Shown here one piece after another: positions 1 to 8,697 of a DNA stretch of 64,000 nucleotides (its first letter is position 1; each line of letters starts with the position of its first letter). The translations under genes were made by a program, and so were the position numbers. The stretch comes from Bosea sp. 124 (GTDB taxonomy: Bacteria > Pseudomonadota > Alphaproteobacteria > Rhizobiales > Beijerinckiaceae). Below the pieces are notes generated by a model. It did not search any database. It was not told where the DNA came from and saw only the letters and a list, made by a program, of their open reading frames with translations. Location: NCBI RefSeq assembly GCF_003046175.1, contig NZ_PZZM01000001.1:1435001-1499000 (forward strand). Direction: 5' to 3'.

Positions 1-624
1 GCGATGGGCGCGGCCATGCTGATCCATCTGCTCAGCCAGTCGCGCGGCGTCACCACCGAGACGGTGATCCTGCTCGGCATCGCGTTGGTCTTCACCTTCA
101 ACGCGCTGCTGGCGCTGCTGCAGTTCTTCGCTTCCGAACAGGCGCTGGGCGCCGTGGTATTCTGGACGATGGGCTCGCTGACCAAGGCAAGCTGGCAGAA
201 GCTCGCGATCACCACCGCCGTGCTCGCCTTCACCCTGCCCTTCTTCCTGCGCCGGGCCTGGGCGCTGACGACGCTGCGGCTGGGCGACGACAAGGCGGCG
301 AGCTTCGGCATCAACGTCAGGAAGCTGCGGCTCGAGATCATGCTGCTGGTCAGCCTGCTCGCGGCCGTGCCGGTCTCCTTCGTCGGCACGATCGGCTTCA
401 TCGGCCTCGTCGGCCCGCATATCGCGCGCATGGTCATCGGCGAGGACCAGCGCTTCTTCGTGCCGGCCTCGGCGCTGGCGGGCGCCGCGATCCTCTCGGC
501 CTCCTCGGTGGTCTCGAAGTCGCTGATCCCCGGCCTGATCTTCCCGATCAGCATCGTCACCGCGCTGATCGGCGTGCCCTTCTTCTTCAGCCTGATCATG
601 ACGAGCCGGAAGCGCTCATGGTGA
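1..624 (+). CDS. FecCD-type iron-siderophore ABC transporter permease, 5' truncated by window edge
   Basis: This is the C-terminal part (about 207 residues) of an inner-membrane permease of the FecCD/BtuC family, which forms the channel of siderophore, heme or cobalamin importers. Several hydrophobic segments are visible. The loop around residues 128-142 of the visible part (GTIGFIGLVGPHIAR) is the conserved family segment that contacts the ATPase. The frame is open to the left edge, so the real start is off-window and the ATG at base 4 is probably internal. The stop overlaps the start of the ATPase gene by 7 nt, so the two are translationally coupled. The ligand (ferric siderophore versus heme or B12) cannot be told from this fragment. 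Confidence 0.9.
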   Translation, partial: AMGAAMLIHLLSQSRGVTTETVILLGIALVFTFNALLALLQFFASEQALGAVVFWTMGSLTKASWQKLAITTAVLAFTLPFFLRRAWALTTLRLGDDKAASFGINVRKLRLEIMLLVSLLAAVPVSFVGTIGFIGLVGPHIARMVIGEDQRFFVPASALAGAAILSASSVVSKSLIPGLIFPISIVTALIGVPFFFSLIMTSRKRSW

Positions 625-1394
625 AGCTCGGCTTGGCCGGCGTCGGCGTCGCCTATGGCCGGCGACGCGTGCTTGAAGACGTCAATGCCGCAGAGCTTCG
701 CGGCGGCGAGGTCGTGGCCGTGATCGGCGCGAATGCAGCCGGCAAGTCGAGCCTGTTTCGCCGCATCGCGGGGCTCGCCTCCGGCGACGGCCAGATCACC
801 ATGACCGGGGAGAGCCGGATCGCCGGCCGGGCCACACCGCGCTGCTGCTACCTGCCGCAGGACACGGCGGTGAATGCCGTGCTGACCGTCTATGAATCGA
901 TCCTGCTCGCGCTCAAGCAGGGCGGTTCCTGGTCGGTCAGCGACGACGAACTCCACCGTATCGACCTCGTCCTGCGCGATCTCGAAATCGAGGATCTCGC
1001 TTTCCGAGGTCTCGGCGAACTCTCGGGCGGACAGCGGCAGCTCGTCTCGATCGCGCAGACGCTGGCCCGCGAGCCCGACATCCTGCTGCTCGACGAGCCG
1101 ACCAGCGCGCTCGACCTGCACCGCCAATTCGAGGTGCTCTCGCTCGTCCGCCGGCTGGCGCGCGAGCGCGGCATGCTGGTGCTGATCTCGATCCACGACC
1201 TCAACCAGGCGCTGCGCTTCGCCGACCGGGTGATGGTGCTGGCGCATGCGCGCCTCGTCGCGCTCGGCGATCCGCGCCTGATCGTGACGCCCGCCCTGCT
1301 CGACGAGGTCTATGGCGTCCGCGCCCGCGTCGAGACGCTGGCGGGTGGAGAGCCTTTCGTCCTCGTCGAAGGATCGAGCCGGCAGATCGTCTGA
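618..1394 (+). CDS. FecE/FepC-type siderophore ABC transporter ATP-binding protein
   Basis: This 258-residue ATPase energises the permease encoded just upstream. Walker A is GANAAGKSS (residues 37-45), the ABC signature is LSGGQ (135-139) and Walker B is ILLLDEP (155-161), followed by the D-loop SALD and a switch histidine in SIHD. Length and order fit the iron-chelate (FepC) subfamily. The start overlaps the permease stop by 7 nt, and no third transporter gene follows. The substrate-binding protein must therefore lie left of the window. The gene ends 8 nt from the convergent tarD stop, leaving almost no room for a terminator. Confidence 0.92.
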   Translation: MVKLGLAGVGVAYGRRRVLEDVNAAELRGGEVVAVIGANAAGKSSLFRRIAGLASGDGQITMTGESRIAGRATPRCCYLPQDTAVNAVLTVYESILLALKQGGSWSVSDDELHRIDLVLRDLEIEDLAFRGLGELSGGQRQLVSIAQTLAREPDILLLDEPTSALDLHRQFEVLSLVRRLARERGMLVLISIHDLNQALRFADRVMVLAHARLVALGDPRLIVTPALLDEVYGVRARVETLAGGEPFVLVEGSSRQIV

Positions 1395-1402
1395 GCGGCG
1401 GT

Positions 1403-2566
1403 TCAGGCGGCGAGGCTGCGCATTTCCTTGATCAGGTCGGACTTGCCCTCGAAGCCGATACCGGCCAAGTCCGGCATGACGATATGGCCGGCTTCGACCC
1501 TGACGCCGTCGGGGAAGCCGCCATAGGGCTGGAACAGGTCGGGATAGGATTCGTTGCCGCCGAGCCCGAGCCCTGCCGCAATGTTCAGCGACATCTGGTG
1601 GCCGCCATGCGGGATGCAGCGGCGCCAGGACCAGCCGTTTTCCTTCAGCATTTCCAGCGTCCGGAGATACTCGACGAGGCCATAGCTCAGCGCGCAATCG
1701 AATTGCAGCCAGTCGCGGTCCGGGCGCATGCCGCCATAGCGGATCAGATTTCGGGCATCCTGCATCGAGAACAGGTTCTCGCCGGTCGCCATCGGGCCGG
1801 GATAATGCTCGGCAAGCCTCGCCTGGAGGTCGTAGTCGAGTGGATCGCCCGCCTCCTCGTACCAGAACAGATCATATTGCCGCAGCGCCTTGGCGTAGGC
1901 GATCGCGGTCTCCAGATCGAAGCGGCCATTGGCGTCGACCGCGAGCTGGCAGCCGGCCGGCAGCAGCTTCAGCACCGTCTCGATGCGCTTGCAGTCGTCT
2001 GTGAGCGGGGCGCCACCGATCTTCATCTTCACGACCGTGTAGCCGCGATCGAGATAGCCCTGCATCTCGGCGGCCAGCCCTTCGAGCCCCTTGCCGGGAT
2101 AGTAGTAGCCGCCGGCGGCGTAGACGAAGACCTTCGGATCGGCCGTGACGCCAGCGCGCTCCGCCAGCAGGCGGAAGAGCGGCTTGCCGGCGATCTTGGC
2201 GACGGCGTCCCAGACCGCCATGTCGATGGTGCCCATGGCGACGGAGCGCTCGCCGTGGCCGCCCGGCTTCTCATTGGTGAACATCGCGGCCCAGACCTTG
2301 GCCGGGTCGATATTGCCGCCCTGCGCATCGAGCAGGCTCTCGGGCGCGGCCTGGAGCACGCGCGGGGCAAAACGCTCGCGGATCAGCCCGCCCTGGCCGT
2401 AGCGACCGTTCGAGTTGAAGCCGTAGCCGATCACCGGCTTGCCGTCGCGGATCACGTCCGTGACGACCGCGACGAGACTGAGCGTCATCTTCGAGAAATC
2501 GATGAAGGCGTTGGCGATGGGCGAGGCGATCGGGGCGGTGCGCTCCCTGATGTCGACGATACGCAT
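1403..2566 (-). CDS. tarD: D-tartrate dehydratase, enolase superfamily (TarD-like)
   Basis: This 387-residue mandelate-racemase-type enolase superfamily enzyme is predicted to dehydrate D-tartrate to oxaloacetate. From memory it closely resembles the characterised Bradyrhizobium enzyme, including the MRIVD N-terminus and the PGGHGERSVA and SRCIPHGGHQ-like segments. The catalytic set is complete: K182 in KMKIGG as base, metal ligands D211 (VDANGR), E237 (YEE) and E263 (GEN), and H320 in the HGGH segment. These match the homologue's numbering with an offset of two. The ATG at 2566 is chosen because family members begin MRIVD. An ATG at 2641 would add 25 residues without a good ribosome site. 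The gene is divergent from a LysR gene, its likely regulator. Confidence 0.9.
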   Translation of the reverse strand: MRIVDIRERTAPIASPIANAFIDFSKMTLSLVAVVTDVIRDGKPVIGYGFNSNGRYGQGGLIRERFAPRVLQAAPESLLDAQGGNIDPAKVWAAMFTNEKPGGHGERSVAMGTIDMAVWDAVAKIAGKPLFRLLAERAGVTADPKVFVYAAGGYYYPGKGLEGLAAEMQGYLDRGYTVVKMKIGGAPLTDDCKRIETVLKLLPAGCQLAVDANGRFDLETAIAYAKALRQYDLFWYEEAGDPLDYDLQARLAEHYPGPMATGENLFSMQDARNLIRYGGMRPDRDWLQFDCALSYGLVEYLRTLEMLKENGWSWRRCIPHGGHQMSLNIAAGLGLGGNESYPDLFQPYGGFPDGVRVEAGHIVMPDLAGIGFEGKSDLIKEMRSLAA

Positions 2567-2668
2567 GAGTCGAATGATGTCCTGTGGGTCGGGCTTCTTG
2601 TCGCGCCGGATCATAGAAAAATCGGCCGCCTTGTCAGCCATCTCTGGACTGGTCTTTTTTCACGCTAG

Positions 2669-2687
2669 CCATTCCGATATGAGATGG
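2669..2687. promoter_or_regulatory. Candidate LysR-type operator between tarD and its divergent regulator
   Basis: The dyad CCAT-N11-ATGG fits the T-N11-A rule for LysR-family binding sites. It lies 26-44 bp upstream of the LysR ATG and about 100 bp upstream of the tarD start, in the 146-bp divergent intergenic region. The assignment is by motif and position only; 4-bp arms can occur by chance. Confidence 0.4.
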
Positions 2688-2712
2688 TTGAGCGGCCCCC
2701 TCGGGAGAATCC

Positions 2713-3630
2713 ATGCGCAGCTTCGATCCGGTCTCGCTGCGGCTCTTCATCGCCGTCTGCGAGGAGCGCAACATCGCCGCCGCCGCGAGACGCGAGGCGA
2801 TCGTGCCCTCGGCCGTCAGCAAGCGCATCAGCCAGATGGAAGACGAGGCCGGCGTCGCCCTGCTGGAGCGCGGCCGGCGCGGCGTCGCCCTGACGCCGGC
2901 CGGCGAAACGCTCTGCCGCTATGCGCGCGACATGCTGCACCTACTCGACCGGATGCGGGCGGAACTCGGCGCCTTCGCCGAGGGCGTGCAGGGGCATGTG
3001 CGCGTCTTCGGCAGCAAATCCGCGGTGGCGCAGTTCCTGCCGCAGGATATCGGCGTCTTCGCGCAGCGCTATCGCGAGGTGCGCGTCAGTCTCGAGGAGC
3101 GCGAGATCTGGGAGGTCGTGCGCGGCGTCGAGGAGGGCCGTGCCGATATCGGCGTCTGCTGGGATGCAGTCGATCTGCGCGGCCTCGACGCCCTGCCCTA
3201 CCATCGCGATCGTCTCGCCGTGATCGTGCATCCGGACCATCCCCTGGCAGGGCTCGATCAGCTCGCCTTCGAGGACACGCTGGATTACGAGCATGTCGAT
3301 ATCGTCGGCCGCAGCATCATGACGACGACGCAGCGCAATGCGGCCGCAACCGCGGGCAAGCCGTTGCGGCATCGCATCCAGGTCTCGACCGTCGATGCCG
3401 CCTGCCGCATCGTTGCAGCCCAGCTCGCCCTGGCGATCGTGCCGCGCGAGGAGGCCGGCGCGATCCAGGAGGCCCTCGGCCTCAGGATCGTTCCGCTCCG
3501 CAACGGCTGGGCGAAACGTCAATTCGTCATCGCCACGCGAAGCGCCGGGCTGAGCCTGCCGGCGCAACTGCTCGTGCAGAGCCTGCGTGACTCAGCTCTG
3601 GCGGTGCCGGACGGCGCGCCCGTGCCCTAG
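2713..3630 (+). CDS. LysR-family transcriptional regulator (probable tartrate regulator)
   Basis: This 305-residue LTTR has an N-terminal winged helix-turn-helix (residues about 5-64, with the IAAAARREAIVPSAVSKRISQMEDEAG recognition region read as two helices) and a periplasmic-binding-protein-like effector domain from about residue 90. The ATG at 2713 has GGGAG 5 nt upstream. It is divergent from tarD, the classical arrangement for an LTTR that activates a neighbouring catabolic gene in response to its substrate, so tartrate or a related hydroxyacid is the likely co-inducer (inference). Its stop codon overlaps that of the convergent dehydrogenase gene by 2 nt (shared TA). Confidence 0.9.
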   Translation: MRSFDPVSLRLFIAVCEERNIAAAARREAIVPSAVSKRISQMEDEAGVALLERGRRGVALTPAGETLCRYARDMLHLLDRMRAELGAFAEGVQGHVRVFGSKSAVAQFLPQDIGVFAQRYREVRVSLEEREIWEVVRGVEEGRADIGVCWDAVDLRGLDALPYHRDRLAVIVHPDHPLAGLDQLAFEDTLDYEHVDIVGRSIMTTTQRNAAATAGKPLRHRIQVSTVDAACRIVAAQLALAIVPREEAGAIQEALGLRIVPLRNGWAKRQFVIATRSAGLSLPAQLLVQSLRDSALAVPDGAPVP

Positions 3631-4691
3631 CCGGTGAGCTCGACGCCGCGCTGTGCCGCCGCCCCGGCCGAGGCATAGGCTTGAAGCGTGTCGAAGAGCT
3701 TCTGCGGGATGGTGATGCCCTGTGCCGCCATGCGCTGACGGGCCGAAGTCCGCCGGCTGCCCGGCAGGCGCGCGCCCTCCTGGCCAGTGATCGCACCGAA
3801 AAGCCGTTCCAGCCGCTCAGTCGAGCCATCGCCGGCGAGCGCGCCGGTGTCGATCGCGATGAAGAACTGGCCGGTGCGGGGCGAGCCGCCGAGATTGTCG
3901 GCGAAGGAGGAGGCGTCGATCGAGAGATTGGCGCCGGTGAGCCAGGCCGCGAAGATCTCGACGATCAGCGCGAGTCCGGCGCCCTTGTAGCCGCCCGCCG
4001 GGACCATGGTGCCGCCTGCCAGCGCAGCTTTGGGGTCGGTCGTCGGCTCGCCGTCCCGGTCGAGCGCCCAGCCGAGCGGGATCGGCTCGCCGCGCTGCTG
4101 GTGGACGACGATCTCGCTCTTGGCGACGACGCTCGACGACTGGTCGAGCACGAGCGGATCGAGGCCTGCGCGCGGCACGGCGAGCGCGATCGGGTTCGTG
4201 CCGAAGACGGGCTTCGTGCCGCCCATCGGCGCGATCGAGGCCGGGGCGTTGACGAAGGCCAGCGCAAGGAGGCCGTGCTGCGCGATGCGCTCGACATGAT
4301 AGCCAACGACGCCGCAATTGTACGAGTTGCTGACCGCGAGCGCGGCGATGCCCTGCGCCTTTGCCGCCTCGCACAAAGCCGGCAAACCAAAATCGATGGC
4401 CGGGTGGGCGAAGCCACCTTTGGCATCGACGCGGACGAGGCCCGGCCTCGGGCTGTCGAGCACCGGGCGCGCCTTGCCGTCGATCTTGCCGACCCGCGCA
4501 TGCTCGCAATAGGTCGGCAGGCGGGCGAGGCCATGACTGTGGATGCCGTCCGCCTCGGCGGCGACGACGGAGGCCGTGATCGCGCCCTCGTTGCGCGGAT
4601 CGACGCCGCAGGCGAGCAGGGCCCGGCGCGTCAGTTCCTCGACCTCGGCGAGGCTGAGCCGGACGCCGCCGGCTGGCTGATGGTCGCTCAT
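3627..4691 (-). CDS. Malate/L-lactate dehydrogenase-family (Ldh_2) NAD(P)-dependent oxidoreductase
   Basis: This 354-residue member of the Ldh_2 family includes (S)-ureidoglycolate, sulfolactate and 2-oxoacid reductases. Diagnostic features are the SHGLARL segment near the N-terminus, the GGTKPVFGTNPIALAVP nucleotide-binding region and the GYKGAGLALIVE segment. The ATG at 4691 overlaps the HyuB stop (ATGA), so it is translationally coupled as last gene of the hydantoinase operon. A longer reading upstream would only shadow HyuB. Ureidoglycolate-type oxidation would suit a hydantoin or ureide pathway, but the substrate is inferred from context only. Confidence 0.88.
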   Translation of the reverse strand: MSDHQPAGGVRLSLAEVEELTRRALLACGVDPRNEGAITASVVAAEADGIHSHGLARLPTYCEHARVGKIDGKARPVLDSPRPGLVRVDAKGGFAHPAIDFGLPALCEAAKAQGIAALAVSNSYNCGVVGYHVERIAQHGLLALAFVNAPASIAPMGGTKPVFGTNPIALAVPRAGLDPLVLDQSSSVVAKSEIVVHQQRGEPIPLGWALDRDGEPTTDPKAALAGGTMVPAGGYKGAGLALIVEIFAAWLTGANLSIDASSFADNLGGSPRTGQFFIAIDTGALAGDGSTERLERLFGAITGQEGARLPGSRRTSARQRMAAQGITIPQKLFDTLQAYASAGAAAQRGVELTG

Positions 4692-6388
4692 GCCGCCACT
4701 CCCGTTTGCGCCGATGCGCCGTAAAGCGAGACCGCCTTTTCGGGGCTGACCATGCCGTCGGCGAGATCCTTGGCAACGCGCTGCGGGTCGCGCTTCAGCG
4801 GATCGCCGAAGCCGCCGCCGCCCGAGGTCTCGATGGTGACGACATCGCCGCACTTCAGCGGGATGCCGGAGATCTTCGAGCGCAGCGGCGTCCGCGAGCC
4901 GTCGGGATGGGTGATCGTCATGCTGCTCAGCGAGCCGGGCTGGCCGCCCTGGACGCCGTGCGGCGGAAAGCGGAAGCGCTCGAAATGGGCGCCGAGCTTG
5001 CCCGCATCCGCCTCCAGCCGCCATTCGCGGACGAGACCGAGACCGCCGCGGAACTCACCCGCGCCGCCCGAATCCGGGATCAGCCCATAGCGTGTGAAGG
5101 TGACGGGGTATTTCGCCTCGACCATCTCGATCGGAGCGTTGGTGTTGTTGTGCAGGCCGCAGGATAGCGCGCTGGCGCCATCGCCGCCGGCATGGCCGCC
5201 CCAACCGCCGACCTCGATGTCGAAATAGACCTGGCGCTTGCCTTGCCGGCCGACGGTCTGGAGGGCGTAGACATAGGAAATGGCGTAGTAGGCCGCCGGG
5301 ATGCGCTGCGGCGCGATCTGGGCGAGGGCTCCGAAGACCGCGATCGCGATGCGATGGTTGATGACCATGCGGCCGGCGACAGGAGCCGGAAAGACGGCAT
5401 CGACGACGCTGCCCTCGGGAAGGGTGACGCTGACCGGCCTGTAGCAGCCGGAATTCGCCGGGATGTCACCGCCGAGTGCGGCGAGCAGCGCGTAGTAGAC
5501 GGCCGAGCAGGTCATCGCGCGGGTGTTGTTGATCGGCCCGCTGACCTGGGGGCTGGAGCCCGCGAAATCGAGCGCGATGCCGTCGCCCGTCTTGACGATC
5601 CTGACCGCCAGCCGGATCGGCTCGTCGGATTGGCCGTCATCGTCGACGAGCTCGACGAAGGAGGCCTCGCCGTCCGGCAACGCGGCAAGCCCGGCGCGCA
5701 TCATCGCCTCGGAGCCGTCGAGGATTGCCGCCATGGCAGCGGCCAGCGAATCCGCGCCATATTTGCGGGCCATGCGCGCGACGGCGCGCTCGCCGATGCC
5801 GAGCGCCGCGATCTGCGCGTTGAGGTCGCCGCGCGTCTCGTCGGGCTGGCGGACATTGTGCAGCAGCATTTCGAAGACGCCGCGATTGAGGACGCCCCTG
5901 TCGACGAGGCGCAGCGGCGGGATGCGGATGCCTTCTTGGAAGACCTCGGTCGCAGCCGCATAGTAGCTGCCGGCCGCCGCGCCGCCGACATCGACATGGT
6001 GGCAGAGCGTGCCGACGATGCCGACGCGCTTGCCGTCCACGAAGACCGGCCGGAAGGTCTGGATATCCGACAGGTGTTGGCCGCCGGAATAGGGATCGTT
6101 GGTGACGATCACGTCGCCATCGTTCCACTCCTGCAGCGGGATGAAGCGGTCGAGGATGGTGCGCAGGCAATCCGACATCGAGTTGAGATGGACCGGGATG
6201 CGCGCCGACTGGGCGATGTTGTTGCCAGCGGCGTCGAAGACGGCGGTCGAGAAGTCCAGGATCTCGCGCACCACCGTGGAACGGCTGGTGCGCCAGATCG
6301 TGATGCTCATCTCCTCGGACGCGGCGACGAGCGCATTGCGGATGACTTCGAGGCGGATCGGGTCGATGCCCGTCTGAAGATCGGTCAT
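4688..6388 (-). CDS. hyuB: Hydantoinase/oxoprolinase family protein, subunit B
   Basis: This 566-residue HyuB-type subunit pairs with HyuA to form an ATP-dependent amide/imide ring hydrolase (hydantoin, 5-oxoproline, caprolactam) or a carboxylase of the acetone/acetophenone type. Family hallmarks are DPIRLEVIRNAL at the N-terminus, VTNDPYSGGQHLSD near residue 100 and the glycine-rich ETSGGGGFGDPLKRDP near the C-terminus. The ATG at 6388 is preceded by GAGG at 9 nt. A TTG at 6403 overlapping the HyuA stop is an alternative. It lies 11 nt downstream of hyuA and overlaps the dehydrogenase gene by 4 nt, so all three should be co-translated. Confidence 0.9.
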   Translation of the reverse strand: MTDLQTGIDPIRLEVIRNALVAASEEMSITIWRTSRSTVVREILDFSTAVFDAAGNNIAQSARIPVHLNSMSDCLRTILDRFIPLQEWNDGDVIVTNDPYSGGQHLSDIQTFRPVFVDGKRVGIVGTLCHHVDVGGAAAGSYYAAATEVFQEGIRIPPLRLVDRGVLNRGVFEMLLHNVRQPDETRGDLNAQIAALGIGERAVARMARKYGADSLAAAMAAILDGSEAMMRAGLAALPDGEASFVELVDDDGQSDEPIRLAVRIVKTGDGIALDFAGSSPQVSGPINNTRAMTCSAVYYALLAALGGDIPANSGCYRPVSVTLPEGSVVDAVFPAPVAGRMVINHRIAIAVFGALAQIAPQRIPAAYYAISYVYALQTVGRQGKRQVYFDIEVGGWGGHAGGDGASALSCGLHNNTNAPIEMVEAKYPVTFTRYGLIPDSGGAGEFRGGLGLVREWRLEADAGKLGAHFERFRFPPHGVQGGQPGSLSSMTITHPDGSRTPLRSKISGIPLKCGDVVTIETSGGGGFGDPLKRDPQRVAKDLADGMVSPEKAVSLYGASAQTGVAA

Positions 6389-6399
6389 GGCTGATGGCC

Positions 6400-8448
6400 T
6401 CAATGGCTGGCGCTGCGGTCGGCGATCAGGGCACCCGACGCATGGGTCAGGACCGTCCAGCCGGCGGGGAGATAGATCGAGGTGTAGGGCTCCTCGACGA
6501 TGGCGGGGCCGGCGAGCGGATCCGTACGGCTGATCGCGTCGCGGTCCCGGACGGGCGTTGCGACCGCCCCATGCCGGCCATGGACCGGCCGGTCGCGGCG
6601 GGCGGTGCCGGGGCCGGCGTCAATGCCTTGCGCCGGGACCGGCTTGGCCAGCCCGCCGACGGCCTTGAGCCGGAGCGCCACGATCTCGACGGGAACGTCC
6701 GGCTCGTCATAGGAGAAGCGCTGGCGGTGCAGGGCGTGGAAGGCGGCCGTGGCCCTGGCGACGCCGCCGGCCGAGAAATCCGTCCCGTCGAGCGCGACGC
6801 GCAGGTCGAAGGCCTGCCCCGCATAGCGCAGATCGACCGCCCATTCGACGCGCCGCGCCGCCTCCGGCACGCCGTCCTCGTCGAGCAGCGTCCAGGCTTC
6901 CGCGACGAGCCGTTCGGCCGTCTCGGCAAGGCCTGGAGCGAGATCGGCGAAGAGGCCGATCTGGGTCGCGCCGAGGTCATGGGCGATGTCGGACCAGAGG
7001 ATGCCCCAGGCCGAGAGCGTCGAGGCGTGGGCCGGAAAGATCACGCGGCGGATGCCGAGTTCCTCGGCGACCTCGCAGGCATGGACGCCGCCCGCGCCGC
7101 CGAACGACAGCAGCGCGAAATCCTCGGGGTCCATGCCCTTCTCGAAGAGCGAGAGCCGCGTCGCGGTCGCCAGCGCGGAATTCGCCACATCGATGACGCC
7201 CGCCGCGACCTGATCGACCGTGAGCCCGAGCCGGTCGGCGATCTCACGGGCTGCCCTGTGCGCGGCGTCACGGTCGAGCGGCATGGCCCCGCCCATGAAG
7301 CTCGCCCCGTCGAGACGGCCGAGCAGGAGGTTCGCGTCGGTGACGGTCAACTTCGCGCCGCCCTTGCCGTAGCAGGCCGGTCCGGGATCGGCACCCGCCG
7401 AGTGCGGGCCGATGCGCAGGCGCCCGCCCTCGTCGACCCAGGCGATCGAGCCGCCGCCGGCACCGATCGTCCGCATCTCGACCATCGGCAGGCGCACGGG
7501 CAGGCCGTCGACCTCGCCCTCATTGACCATCGAGACCTCGCCGTCATGGACGACGGAGACATCGAAGGAGGTACCGCCCATGTCGACGGCGACGAGATTG
7601 GGCTCGGCTAGTTCGGCCGAGAGCCGCCGGGCCGCAGCAGCGCCGCCGCTCGGCCCCGACAGCAGCAGGCGCGCCGGCTCGCGCCCGGCCTTGGCGAGGC
7701 CGGAGACGCCGCCATTCGACTGCACCAGATAGACCTGCGCCTCGGGCAGTTCCTCCTTGAGGCGACCGGCGAGCCGGTCGGTGTAGCGCTGCACGATCGG
7801 CACCAGCATGGCGTTGAGCGCCGTCGTCGACATGCGCTCATATTCGCGAATCTCGGGCGAAATGTCGGAGGCGAGTGTGATCGCGACACCCGGCAGCAGA
7901 TCGGCGAGGATCGCGCCGATGCGGCGCTCATGAGCCGGGTTGGCATAGGCGTGGAGCAGGCAGACGGCGACCGACTTCACGCCGGCCCTGGCTAACTCGG
8001 CCGCGACCTTGCGCACGCCGTCCTCGTCCAGCGGCACGGTGATCTCGCCTGCGGCATTGATCCGTTCGCGCACGCCGAAGCAGAAACGCCGCGCCACCAG
8101 CGGCTCGGGCTGGGCGAGTGTGATGGCATAGACATCGGTGCGGCCATGCCGGCCGATCTGCATCACATCCTCGAAACCGGCCGTGGTGACGACCGCGCCG
8201 AGCGGCAGCTTGCGCTCAAGCACGGCATTGGTCGCGATGGTGGTGCCATGCAGCAGGTACTGCACCGCAGCCATGGGGAAGCCGAAGCGCTCCGACGCCT
8301 GCCTGATGCCGGTCAAAAGCCCGATCGACGGATCGGCCGGCGTGCTCGGCGTCTTGATCTGGTGGATCGCGCCGGAGGCCGCATCGAGAATCTCGATGTC
8401 GGTGAAGGTGCCGCCGATATCGACGGCGATGCGGATGTCCTGATCCAT
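6400..8448 (-). CDS. hyuA: Hydantoinase/oxoprolinase family protein, subunit A
   Basis: This 682-residue HyuA-type subunit carries the ATP-binding (ASKHA-like) half of the ring-opening enzyme. The N-terminal phosphate-binding motif AVDIGGTFTDIE (residues 8-19) and the second glycine-rich motif VAVDMGGTSFDVSVV (about 286-300) are intact, and the length is typical. The ATG at 8448 has GGAG at 9 nt. Hydantoin, oxoproline and caprolactam specificities cannot be separated by eye. The upstream transporter, amidase and RraA-like genes and the downstream dehydrogenase suggest a full uptake-and-degradation route. A palindromic repeat separates it from the upstream permease gene. Confidence 0.9.
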   Translation of the reverse strand: MDQDIRIAVDIGGTFTDIEILDAASGAIHQIKTPSTPADPSIGLLTGIRQASERFGFPMAAVQYLLHGTTIATNAVLERKLPLGAVVTTAGFEDVMQIGRHGRTDVYAITLAQPEPLVARRFCFGVRERINAAGEITVPLDEDGVRKVAAELARAGVKSVAVCLLHAYANPAHERRIGAILADLLPGVAITLASDISPEIREYERMSTTALNAMLVPIVQRYTDRLAGRLKEELPEAQVYLVQSNGGVSGLAKAGREPARLLLSGPSGGAAAARRLSAELAEPNLVAVDMGGTSFDVSVVHDGEVSMVNEGEVDGLPVRLPMVEMRTIGAGGGSIAWVDEGGRLRIGPHSAGADPGPACYGKGGAKLTVTDANLLLGRLDGASFMGGAMPLDRDAAHRAAREIADRLGLTVDQVAAGVIDVANSALATATRLSLFEKGMDPEDFALLSFGGAGGVHACEVAEELGIRRVIFPAHASTLSAWGILWSDIAHDLGATQIGLFADLAPGLAETAERLVAEAWTLLDEDGVPEAARRVEWAVDLRYAGQAFDLRVALDGTDFSAGGVARATAAFHALHRQRFSYDEPDVPVEIVALRLKAVGGLAKPVPAQGIDAGPGTARRDRPVHGRHGAVATPVRDRDAISRTDPLAGPAIVEEPYTSIYLPAGWTVLTHASGALIADRSASH

Positions 8449-8561
8449 CAGGCAATACTCCAGGGTTCCTGCTCGCGAGCGGCGAGCGGGTCGGGACGAT
8501 CGAAAGTCTGCGGTCTCGGGTCGGCTAGATCGGCTTCAGTGTCACGGGCTGGAACCACGCC

Positions 8562-8666
8562 GTCATCCTGGGCGAAGCGAAGCTTCGTTCCGGGATCCAT
8601 CGTAGAGCGCTGGTGCCCTCCGATGAATCCCGGGCCTGCGTCGCTGCGCGGCCGGTCCAGAATGAC
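8562..8666. repeat. Palindromic intergenic repeat, family B, copy 1
   Basis: An approximately 105-bp imperfect palindrome begins GTCATCCTGGGCGAAGCGAA and ends CCAGAATGAC, with an inner pair CCGGGATCCAT / ATGAATCCCGG. It lies in the 249-bp gap between hyuA and the upstream permease gene, inside the operon, so it is transcribed. Related copies lie at 18779, 23420 and 39355. Confidence 0.7.
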
Positions 8667-8697
8667 GCGTTGGTTCCGAGGAAAGTCTTCATGGGCA

